In this document: positions 1-6,063 of the stretch, piece by piece
How the letters are laid out: the number at the start of each line of letters is the position of its first letter
Position numbering within the stretch: the stretch's first letter is position 1
Assembly (NCBI GenBank): GCA_031082105.1
Contig: JAVHLO010000115.1
Coordinates: 1-9,143, forward strand
Direction: 5' to 3'
Length of the DNA stretch: 9,143 nucleotides
Source of the DNA: Planctomycetota bacterium
GTDB lineage: Bacteria > Planctomycetota > MHYJ01 > JACQXL01 > JAVHLO01
Made by a program: the position numbers and the translations under genes
Notes under the pieces: model-generated
Seen by the model: only the letters and a program-made list of their open reading frames with translations
Database searches by the model: none
What the model was told of the DNA's origin: nothing

Positions 1-4
1 TGTC

Positions 5-38
5 AAGAAAAAAAGAAGCAGTCGAGTGCACTATCTGC
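5..38 (-). terminator. Possible weak intrinsic terminator after the HEAT-repeat gene
   Basis: Read on the minus strand, a GCAG arm (35-38) that overlaps the HEAT-gene stop codon can pair with CTGC (18-21). A partly self-complementary GTGCAC lies inside the loop. The stem is followed at once by a T-rich run (complement of positions 7-17, nearly all T). The stem is short and imperfect, so termination here is only plausible. The position, directly after the last gene of the leftward cluster, fits the end of a transcript. Confidence 0.3.
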
Positions 39-1611
39 GAGGCTCGTTTGCCGGCGCGCGTGGGGACGGAAACACGTACGATGCTCCCTCCTTGAACCAC
101 CACTCCTTGAGCCTGGCGAGGCTGGACGCGCGCGCTTGCGCGTCCGCCTCGGCATCGAAGTCGAACGACATGCCGGTGATGTGGCGAAGCGTGGCGATCG
201 CCGCGGCCCGTACGACGGCTGACCCATCCTGCATTCCATAGAGGAGAAGCGGAACCGTCGCGTGCTCCGGAAAGCTCCCGAGGCTGCGCGCGGCGGAGCT
301 GCGGACGACCGGGTCGGTTTCGTTCAGGAGCGCGTGCGCAAGCCAGTCCTTCTTCGCCCTGGCCCGGTGCGTGTCCCACCAGGCCTTCCAGCGCATTGCC
401 GCGCGTTCACGCTCTTCGGTCGGGGCATCGGCCTTGGTGCCAGCCGGCAAGCCGGCAATGCGTTCGATAGCGGTCACCACGGACTCGCGCACCACGATCG
501 CGTCGTCCAGCAGAAACTCCGCGAGCAGCGGGACGTGGTCTCTGTCGCCTCCGAGGCCGAGCTCCGCGGCGGCTCGCGCGCGCACGATCGGTGATCCCTG
601 TCTGAGCGCCTGCACGAGCCATTCGGGCCTGGTCCTGTCCTTGTTTGCGGCCCACCAGGCGCGCCAGCTCTCGACGGCCGTGGTGCGTTCCGCGTCAGGC
701 GACGACTCGTCGAAATCGTGCCGGAGCATCGTCAGTCTCTCGAGCGCGCGGATGACATGGTATCGCACAACGGCGGATTCGTCGGCGAGCGCGTCGACCA
801 GGGCGGGGACAGTGGCGGACAGGTTCGAGTCGGTGGCAATCTCGGCAAGCCTGCGCGCCGATGCGGCCCTGTTGGAGGGCGATCCTTCCTTCAACCCGGC
901 AATCCACCAGTCGCGCGGCTCGCCGGCGCGGGCGGTCTCCCACCATGAAGCCCAGTGGCGCGCGGCCTGCTCTCGTTCGGCCGACGTTCCTTCCGCCCTG
1001 AATCCGAAATCGAACCCGGTCAGCTCGGACAGCACCTGGGCTGCCTGGTAGCGGACCCCCTCGTAGGCGGCATTGAGCGAGTCGATGAGGTAGGGGACCG
1101 CGTCGCGGGGCGTGAATTGGCCGAGTGCCCGCAGCGCGCTCACGGCCACGCGAGACGATGGGTCGGAGGTCAGTGCGCCGATCTTGGGGATCGTCGCCGG
1201 GTCGGCCAGTGTGCCGAGCGCATCGACGGCGAGCGCGCGCACCTGTTCGTTCTTGTCCGCGAGGGCGTCAACGATCACCGGCACGGCTTCCATGCAGCGG
1301 AGTCGCGCCAGCTTTCGGATGGCAGTGCATCGCGACGCGAATTCGCCTTCGGACGCGGTCTTGATCAGGTTTGAGATGAGCCGATCGCGCTCGGCCTGCC
1401 GCATCATCGCAGATTCAGTCCCGGCATCCTGCGGGTCGGCCTGAGTCTGCTCGCCCGTCTTCTCGTTCGTGGGCGTATCCGGCGCCTGCGCGTACAATGA
1501 AACGCCCGTCGCCGTCAGCACGATCGACAGGGCGAGCAACCGTAGGATTGCCGTATGAAGCTCGTGTCGCACGACTCGGGCAAACAGCCTGTCACTTCGA
1601 GGAGAGAACAT
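31..1611 (-). CDS. Exported HEAT-repeat protein with WxxWW linkers
   Basis: This is a protein of about 526 residues. After a basic N-terminus it has a hydrophobic stretch (LRLLALSIVLTATGVSL) ending in YAQA, which looks like a Sec signal peptide with cleavage before PDT. The rest is alpha-helical HEAT repeats with pairs such as VPALVDALAD...VVRYHVIRALERL. A longer unit of about 92-96 residues recurs four times. Each unit ends in a linker with W-x2-WW (WASWW, WRAWW, WKAWW) and, last, LKEWW. HEAT solenoids generally bind other proteins; the partner is unknown, and a periplasmic or envelope role is inferred from the signal peptide. The start is uncertain. I chose the ATG at 1611 because the upstream in-frame ATG at 1623 (prefix MINI) lies inside the heptamer repeat array, but neither has a visible Shine-Dalgarno sequence. 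The gene is last in the leftward cluster. Confidence 0.88.
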   Translation of the reverse strand: MFSPRSDRLFARVVRHELHTAILRLLALSIVLTATGVSLYAQAPDTPTNEKTGEQTQADPQDAGTESAMMRQAERDRLISNLIKTASEGEFASRCTAIRKLARLRCMEAVPVIVDALADKNEQVRALAVDALGTLADPATIPKIGALTSDPSSRVAVSALRALGQFTPRDAVPYLIDSLNAAYEGVRYQAAQVLSELTGFDFGFRAEGTSAEREQAARHWASWWETARAGEPRDWWIAGLKEGSPSNRAASARRLAEIATDSNLSATVPALVDALADESAVVRYHVIRALERLTMLRHDFDESSPDAERTTAVESWRAWWAANKDRTRPEWLVQALRQGSPIVRARAAAELGLGGDRDHVPLLAEFLLDDAIVVRESVVTAIERIAGLPAGTKADAPTEERERAAMRWKAWWDTHRARAKKDWLAHALLNETDPVVRSSAARSLGSFPEHATVPLLLYGMQDGSAVVRAAAIATLRHITGMSFDFDAEADAQARASSLARLKEWWFKEGASYVFPSPRAPANEPRR

Positions 1612-1613
1612 GA

Positions 1614-1669
1614 TATTGATCATTGGCCATTGGGCATTTGCCGTTTCTCATTGGCAGTTGGGTGTTGAC
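1614..1669 (+). repeat. Heptanucleotide tandem array, left arm (8 units)
   Basis: Eight uninterrupted 7-nt units read on the plus strand, with approximate consensus CATTGGC. T is invariant at unit positions 3 and 4. The best units are at 1621-1627, 1628-1634, 1635-1641 and 1649-1655; the outermost units are the most diverged. The array abuts or overlaps the 5' end of the HEAT-repeat gene. It faces an inverted array at 1688-1729 across an 18-nt spacer (1670-1687). Functional role unknown. Confidence 0.75.
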
Positions 1670-1687
1670 TCGGACGGACGCTTGCCG

Positions 1688-1729
1688 CCGAATGTAAAAT
1701 GACAAATGATCAATGGCAAATGACCAATG
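1688..1729 (-). repeat. Heptanucleotide tandem array, right arm (6 inverted units)
   Basis: Read on the minus strand from 1729 downwards, there are six consecutive 7-nt units that all begin CATT (for example CATTGGT, CATTTGC, CATTGAT). The sequence family is the same as in the left array but in the opposite orientation. The stretch whose complement is 1715-1729 matches 1628-1642 at 14 of 15 positions, so the two arms could pair as a long stem. The array begins 14 nt after the stop codon of the zinc-ribbon gene. Confidence 0.75.
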
Positions 1730-1743
1730 TCACGCGGCGCAGG

Positions 1744-3687
1744 CTACTCCGGGAGCCGTTTCAGCTTGAGGCTCTTGATGCGGATCTCGGCCCCGGGGTA
1801 GAGCGCGAGTATGATGCGACCGTTCGGAGCCCTCGTGCTGAGCCCCGGCACGGGTGGGAATGTCTTTCCGTTCATGGTGACCGTGACGCTGTCGCCGTCG
1901 ACAAGGACACCGAGCGACGTGGGCGAATCGAGCTGGACGGTCGGCGGGACGAGCCAGTTCGGGACGCCGGGCTTTCCCTGCGAGAGGTCTGCGCGGATGC
2001 CGAGTATTCCGCCGACCTGCTTCATCGTGAATTCGACCTTGACTTCATAGTTCTTCCAGGAGTCCTCTCCGAGCGAGAGGAAGCCGTCGAAGTTGTGAGC
2101 CTGCGGCGTAGGCGGATCGAGCTTTGGCGAGCTGTGCCTTCCGACGAGTTCCGCGCCCTCGGTGCGCCAGGTGATCTTGTCGCCGGCCGATGTCAAGGAC
2201 TTGCTGCGGGGCACCCCGTTGTCGATGACCAGTTCGAACCCCTCCTGGTCGTGCGTCGGAGCGTCAGGAGGCGGCGTCTCGGTCTGCTGTTTCTGCTCCC
2301 ACTCTCGCTTTCTTCCGCGGACCGCGTCGGCAAGCTCGTCCTTCTTGCGCCAGTACTCGGTGGCGTTGTACAAGTTCGGATACGCGTCGATGGCGTCGAA
2401 CGCGTCGCCGAACTTGTTCTCCTGGCAGAAGGCGTTGACCTTCTGTTCGAGATCCTCGTAGGCTGCTCGTGCGCTCAACACGTGAAGCTCGTTCTTCCTG
2501 TCATCGATCAACTTGTCGATCTCCCCGACATCTTGCGAATCGCCGAGCCTCTTCAGTACCTTCTCGCGCAATCCCTCGAGGATCTGAAGCGCTTGCTGGT
2601 TGGCTTCGGTCTTGGCCTTTGTTTCGTCGGGAGCCGAGGCCACAAGTTGCAGAGCCCTGGTGTTGACATCGGCCCGCACTCGCAGCCAGGCGCTTTTCTG
2701 GAGCGCCTTGCACCGGTTGACCAGGTCTTCCGCAGTCCCTTCGACTCCCGCGATGTCCTCGCACAGGGAGTCGCATTCAAGCGCGAACTTCTCAACCGCC
2801 TCCGAATCAATCGTTCCTGCAAGACCGGTCGTGAGGTTGGTGAACCTGTTCTCGAATTCCTGGGCCTTCTGTACGCTCTCTCGGACCGCGTCCACCTGTT
2901 TCCGCAGCTCGCTGTACAGTTTGTCGTATCTCGCCTTCTCCTGTATCGAAAGAACGGTCGCGCCTTCGTCGATGGCGGCCTTGAGCTCGCGGAGACGAAT
3001 GTCCGTGTTGATGGCGTTGCGGGCCGCCTCGGGGACCATGTTCTTTACCTCGATGATCTTCTGGTCGATCAATGCGGAGATCTCGGCGGCGCTTTTGCCC
3101 TGGCTTGTGCCGGAGGGACCGGAGGACTTGTCCGAGAGCAGGATGTAGGCAATGACGATGACGGCGATGACGGCCCCGGCGACGGCAAAGTAGATCCAGA
3201 CGCTCCTCTGCGGCTGGTTGTACGTCGATCGCCTGGCATCGGCCTCGTCCTCCTTGACGGCCTGGAACTTCCGCGTGCCGTGCGGGGTGAGCGACGACTT
3301 CTCGAGCCGCTTGACCTGGCCGGAGCTTCCCGGAGACCGTCCCGTCGGCATCGCGACGGGGGGGGCGGGTCGTTTTGCGGCGCGTAGGATTCCGGAGCTG
3401 TTGGCCCCGCCGTGCGGTCCCGCCGGGTGGGCGGGTGTGCGCGTCGCGCCCGGTTGGATCTGGGACCGCTTGAGGACCGCGCTCGACGAAGTGGCTGAGG
3501 TTGGCTTCTTTGTCTGATGCGGTAGTGCGGTCGACTGGGCTGCGGCGGACGTTGCCTGCGCAGGGGCAGATCCCTTGCACTTGGGGCAGTACGCCTTGCC
3601 TTCAACGAAGAGGGCGCGGCCCTTCCCGATGTCCTGCTCGGGGACCATCTCCCCGCACTTCTCGCAGTAGTAGGTTACCTTTCCCAG
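1744..3687 (-). CDS. Zinc-ribbon, single-pass membrane protein with a LamG-like C-terminal domain
   Basis: From the chosen start this is 647 residues. In order, it has: a zinc ribbon with CEKC (residues 8-11) and CPKC (34-37); a low-complexity Pro/Ala/Ser/Lys linker to about residue 160; one membrane segment (WIYFAVAGAVIAVIVIAYIL, about 164-183); a long charged helical, probably coiled-coil, region to about 475; and a beta-rich C-terminus from about 481 (features such as NYEVKVEFTMK and DGDSVTVTMNGK). The C-terminus resembles the DUF1080/3-keto-disaccharide-hydrolase or LamG-type jelly roll. The layout suggests a cytoplasmic zinc ribbon and an external C-terminal domain; the ligand is unknown. 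The first ATG (3648) would remove the first CxxC pair. The frame is open back to 3805, and a CTG at 3687 preceded by GAGGG at 7 nt spacing is the best upstream start. The CTG start is inference; the gene itself is clear. Confidence 0.82.
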   Translation of the reverse strand: MGKVTYYCEKCGEMVPEQDIGKGRALFVEGKAYCPKCKGSAPAQATSAAAQSTALPHQTKKPTSATSSSAVLKRSQIQPGATRTPAHPAGPHGGANSSGILRAAKRPAPPVAMPTGRSPGSSGQVKRLEKSSLTPHGTRKFQAVKEDEADARRSTYNQPQRSVWIYFAVAGAVIAVIVIAYILLSDKSSGPSGTSQGKSAAEISALIDQKIIEVKNMVPEAARNAINTDIRLRELKAAIDEGATVLSIQEKARYDKLYSELRKQVDAVRESVQKAQEFENRFTNLTTGLAGTIDSEAVEKFALECDSLCEDIAGVEGTAEDLVNRCKALQKSAWLRVRADVNTRALQLVASAPDETKAKTEANQQALQILEGLREKVLKRLGDSQDVGEIDKLIDDRKNELHVLSARAAYEDLEQKVNAFCQENKFGDAFDAIDAYPNLYNATEYWRKKDELADAVRGRKREWEQKQQTETPPPDAPTHDQEGFELVIDNGVPRSKSLTSAGDKITWRTEGAELVGRHSSPKLDPPTPQAHNFDGFLSLGEDSWKNYEVKVEFTMKQVGGILGIRADLSQGKPGVPNWLVPPTVQLDSPTSLGVLVDGDSVTVTMNGKTFPPVPGLSTRAPNGRIILALYPGAEIRIKSLKLKRLPE

Positions 3688-3694
3688 AGTCCAG

Positions 3695-3699
3695 CCCTC
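3695..3699 (-). promoter_or_regulatory. Ribosome binding site supporting the CTG start of the zinc-ribbon gene
   Basis: GAGGG on the minus strand lies 7 nt upstream of the CTG at 3687. No ATG, GTG or TTG occurs in this frame between 3648 and the upstream stop at 3805. This site therefore decides between a truncated zinc ribbon (ATG 3648) and a complete one (CTG 3687). Confidence 0.45.
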
Positions 3700-3720
3700 A
3701 CGCAGTCCCTTGAAAACAAA

Positions 3721-3745
3721 GTCCCGCGCGCGAAGCGCGCCTACG
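3721..3745. repeat. GC-rich perfect hairpin between ychF and the zinc-ribbon gene
   Basis: GCGCGC (3726-3731), loop GAA, GCGCGC (3735-3740), followed by CTACG on the plus strand. It sits in the 117-nt spacer between the ychF stop and the CTG start of the next gene. A hairpin of similar shape with the same CTACG tail occurs at 7317-7336. There is no T-run on the minus strand, so a classical intrinsic terminator is unlikely. It may be a REP-like element or an RNA processing site. Confidence 0.5.
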
Positions 3746-3804
3746 TTCGTCAGATCGAATGCGGATCGCCCGGCGCACAGTGCGTGATCGTGCCGGCGAC
3801 ACCG

Positions 3805-4866
3805 CTACTTGGAAAACCGGATGGCGATGATATCGCCGTCCTTGACCACGTAGTCCTTGCCTTCCAGCGCCAGCTTGCCGGCCTGTTTCACGTTCTTCAG
3901 CGAGCCGTGTCCGGCGAGGTCGTCGAACGCGACAACCTCCGCCTTGACAAAACCGTGCGCGATATCCGTATGAACCTGCGCCGCCGCGTCAAGCGCCGTA
4001 CCGCCGCGGTGGAGATGCCACGCGCGCGCCTCTTCGCCCACCGCGGTGTAGAACGTAAGGACTTTCAACGCCTCGAGGATCTTCGGGGCGAGCAGATCCC
4101 ACGGCGGGACCGGGATCTTCATCTCCTCCCGGAAGGCGCGACGTTCTTCCTCCGGAAGTTCCTGCAACTCAAGTTCCGTCTTGCAGGGCACGCAAACGGG
4201 GTCAACGCTTGCCCCGAACAGGCCCGGGATCGGCCGCGATGGCGCGGACGCCTCGGCGACATTGCTCACCAGAATCTGAGGCTTCGTGCAGAGCAAGGGC
4301 ACCGAGAATGCCGCAAGCCGCTCGAATGAGGGCAGCTTGTCCGCCCCGATGCTGTCTCCGCTCTCGATGGCCCGGCGGACGGTCTCAAGGTGGTCAATCT
4401 TCTCCCTTTCGTCGGCCGTCAGGCCTCGGCGTCTTGAGTCCTTGTCGAGCCTGTCTATCGCGCTCTCAATCACCTGCTGATCGGCCAGCAACATCTCGCC
4501 CTGCAGCTTTCGCAACTCAGCGTCTGCCGCGGAGCCGCCCCGCTCGTACGCGGGTAACACGCCGATCAACATGTCCTGCTGGCGTAGCTGGTTCAGCAGC
4601 TCGCCGCTCCCGCCCTTACCCTTTACGCGCGCACCGCCGAGGATCGGAGGAAAATCGTTCACCTCGACCGTTGCATACACGCGCCTCGACACCGCCAGCG
4701 ACTTGACGATCGCGTCAAGGCGGGCGTCGGGGATGTTGACGATCGCCACGGACGCCTGGTCCGGCCGTTCCGCCTCGTGTCCGTGGCCGCGGCCGACGAT
4801 CGCTCTGAACAGCGATGTCTTGCCGGCGCAGGGCAGTCCTACCAGGCCGATAGCAGGGAGCTTCAT
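3805..4866 (-). CDS. ychF: YchF/OLA1-type P-loop NTPase (divergent, DUF933 TGS domain)
   Basis: 353 residues, close to the usual length of about 363. The N-terminus reads IGLVGLPCAGKTS, a Walker A/G1 motif (residues 10-17). A charged helical insertion (about 110-170) is typical of YchF. NVAE (202-205) matches the NxxE form of G4 that marks this family. The C-terminal 80 residues form the TGS/DUF933 domain, including RAEV-like and LEGKDYVVKDGD segments. Characterised YchF/OLA1 proteins bind ATP or GTP and associate with ribosomes in translation and stress control. The oddity is at G3: the usual DIAG is DFPP here (71-74), losing the glycine that normally contacts the gamma-phosphate, and G1 has CAGKTS rather than NVGKST. 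It may be a divergent paralogue. The ATG directly follows the gap TAG with no spacer and no Shine-Dalgarno, so translational coupling is likely. Confidence 0.9.
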   Translation of the reverse strand: MKLPAIGLVGLPCAGKTSLFRAIVGRGHGHEAERPDQASVAIVNIPDARLDAIVKSLAVSRRVYATVEVNDFPPILGGARVKGKGGSGELLNQLRQQDMLIGVLPAYERGGSAADAELRKLQGEMLLADQQVIESAIDRLDKDSRRRGLTADEREKIDHLETVRRAIESGDSIGADKLPSFERLAAFSVPLLCTKPQILVSNVAEASAPSRPIPGLFGASVDPVCVPCKTELELQELPEEERRAFREEMKIPVPPWDLLAPKILEALKVLTFYTAVGEEARAWHLHRGGTALDAAAQVHTDIAHGFVKAEVVAFDDLAGHGSLKNVKQAGKLALEGKDYVVKDGDIIAIRFSK

Positions 4867-5868
4867 CTAGATCGTCGATGCAAACCTGATCAGGTCGGCG
4901 ACTCTCATCGAGTAGCCCCACTCGTTGTCGTACCAGGAAACCACCTTGACGAGGTTCCCGTCGAGTACCATCGTCGACTTGGCGTCGAAGATGCTCGAGT
5001 GATCGTTCCCGATGACGTCGCTGGACACGATGGGGTCTTCCGTGTATTCGAGCACGCCTTTCAAGGCGCCGTCCGCCGCGGCCTTCACGGCCTTGTTGAT
5101 CTCATCGATGGTGACACTGCGCTTGAGTTCGGCCACGAAATCGACCACGGACCCGTCCGGGACCGGCACGCGCAGGGCGAACCCGTCGAGCTTGCCCTTG
5201 AGCTCGGGAATCACCTCGCCAATCGCCCTTGCAGCCCCGGTCGTCGTGGGTATGATGTTCAGCGCGGCGGCGCGAGCTCTCCTGAGATCTTTGTGGATGA
5301 GGTCGGCTACCCGCTGATCGTTCGTGTACGCGTGCACGGTCGTCATCATGCCGCGCTTCACGCCGAAGGAATCGTTGAGCACCTTGACCACCGGGGCAAG
5401 GCAGTTCGTTGTGCAGGATGCGTTCGAGATGACCACGTGCTCCTTCTTGAGGGCCGATTGGTTGACGCCCATGACGATCGTGGCATCGATCTTGTCCTTC
5501 GCGGGGGCGCTGAGTATGACTCGCTTCGCGCCGGCCGCAACGTGCTTCATGCACTCGTCCTTGGATGTGAACACACCGGTGGACTCGATGACAAAGTCCG
5601 GCGCCAGCTCTTTCCACGGGAGCTTCATCGGGTCCTTTTCCGCGGTGATGCGGATGTTCTTGCCGTCGACGACGAGCGCGCCCTCGCGTGGCTCGACCTT
5701 TCCGGTAAACGGGCCGAACACACTGTCGTACTTCAGCAGATGCGCGCACGACTTGGCGTCCGCGAGGTCGTTCACAGCCAGGACATCAAACCCGCCCTGC
5801 TTGTGCATCGCACGGAACACAAGTCTTCCAATACGCCCGAAACCGTTGATCGCCACCTTGATCGCCAT
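4867..5868 (-). CDS. gap: Glyceraldehyde-3-phosphate dehydrogenase, type I
   Basis: 333 residues, the normal length. It catalyses the phosphorylating, NAD-dependent oxidation of glyceraldehyde 3-phosphate to 1,3-bisphosphoglycerate in the cytoplasm, and the reverse in gluconeogenesis. The N-terminal Rossmann motif is INGFGRIGR (7-15). Asp34 after the second strand (VND) indicates NAD preference. The active-site motif SNASCTTNC places the nucleophile at Cys152 and the catalytic His at 179 (TVHAYT). The C-terminal WYDNEWGYS is intact. I chose ATG 5868 over the in-frame ATG at 5886 because AAAGGAG lies 6 nt upstream of it and the family begins MxIKVAINGFGRIGR. It is the first gene of the leftward cluster, driven by a near-consensus promoter at 5914-5942, and it is divergent from pgk, whose product uses its product. 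Confidence 0.98.
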   Translation of the reverse strand: MAIKVAINGFGRIGRLVFRAMHKQGGFDVLAVNDLADAKSCAHLLKYDSVFGPFTGKVEPREGALVVDGKNIRITAEKDPMKLPWKELAPDFVIESTGVFTSKDECMKHVAAGAKRVILSAPAKDKIDATIVMGVNQSALKKEHVVISNASCTTNCLAPVVKVLNDSFGVKRGMMTTVHAYTNDQRVADLIHKDLRRARAAALNIIPTTTGAARAIGEVIPELKGKLDGFALRVPVPDGSVVDFVAELKRSVTIDEINKAVKAAADGALKGVLEYTEDPIVSSDVIGNDHSSIFDAKSTMVLDGNLVKVVSWYDNEWGYSMRVADLIRFASTI

Positions 5869-5874
5869 GACGGA

Positions 5875-5881
5875 CTCCTTT
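5875..5881 (-). promoter_or_regulatory. Ribosome binding site of gap
   Basis: AAAGGAG on the minus strand, 6 nt before the ATG at 5868. This strong Shine-Dalgarno would lie within the coding region if the upstream ATG at 5886 were used, so it fixes the start. Confidence 0.85.
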
Positions 5882-5913
5882 CGCAAAAGGCCGTATTTGA
5901 ATAAAGATGGATA

Positions 5914-5942
5914 ATTATTGCATTTTCGACGCAGGATGTCAA
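5914..5942 (-). promoter_or_regulatory. Housekeeping-type promoter of gap
   Basis: Minus strand: a perfect -35 TTGACA (complement of 5937-5942), a 17-nt spacer and -10 AATAAT (complement of 5914-5919) preceded by TGC, an extended -10. The expected transcription start is near 5907, giving a leader of about 39 nt before the gap ATG. This is as close to the sigma-70 consensus as is seen anywhere in the window. Confidence 0.8.
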
Positions 5943-5965
5943 CAATAAAGTGGCTTTTTTGTTGA
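5939..5965. promoter_or_regulatory. Inverted repeat joining the gap and pgk -35 elements
   Basis: TCAACAA (5939-5945) and TTGTTGA (5959-5965) form a perfect 7-bp inverted repeat around a 13-nt centre. Each arm overlaps one of the two divergent -35 boxes. The arms could be an operator for a dimeric regulator. Alternatively, the symmetry may simply reflect two TTGA-type -35 boxes facing away from each other. Confidence 0.45.
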
Positions 5966-5989
5966 TTCGCGCACCTTAAATGCTATAAT
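5962..5989 (+). promoter_or_regulatory. Housekeeping-type promoter of pgk
   Basis: Plus strand: -35 TTGATT (5962-5967), a 16-nt spacer and a perfect -10 TATAAT (5984-5989) preceded by TGC, giving an extended -10. Transcription is expected to start near 5996, leaving a leader of about 68 nt before the GTG start of pgk. Confidence 0.8.
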
Positions 5990-6010
5990 GTGCCGGAGTT
6001 GGCGGTTCCG

Positions 6011-6037
6011 CGGCGCGAGCCGGGTTCCGGCGCGCCG
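6011..6037 (+). promoter_or_regulatory. Strong GC hairpin in the pgk leader
   Basis: CGGCGCG (6011-6017) pairs with CGCGCCG (6031-6037). Inside this, CCGG (6020-6023) pairs with CCGG (6027-6030) around a GTT loop. The result is an 11-bp stem with only a 2-nt AG bulge. It ends 14 nt before the Shine-Dalgarno GGAG at 6052-6055. There is no U-run after it. It may stabilise the mRNA or tune translation; the function is not shown by sequence. Confidence 0.55.
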
Positions 6038-6063
6038 GCACACACTTCTTTGGAGAGCTGACC

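Noticed and set aside
1614..1729. CRISPR array
   Set aside because: The units are 7 nt, contiguous and without spacers, and no cas genes are present.
1624..1743. Promoter for the HEAT gene within the heptamer arrays
   Set aside because: Only weak TTG... and TTACAT-like matches occur, and these arise from the repeat sequence itself.
1699..3387. 562-codon plus-strand open frame starting MTNDQWQMTN
   Set aside because: It is antisense to the zinc-ribbon gene, begins inside the heptamer repeat (hence the repetitive N-terminus), and has no family resemblance or ribosome binding site. Long antisense frames are expected in GC-rich DNA.
5869..5886. Upstream ATG extension (MRKESV) of gap
   Set aside because: The AAAGGAG Shine-Dalgarno lies within this extension and is correctly spaced for ATG 5868; the family N-terminus begins there.
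4777..5904. 375-codon plus-strand open frame antisense to gap
   Set aside because: It mirrors gap codon structure on the opposite strand. The gap product has complete catalytic motifs and a strong promoter and ribosome binding site.
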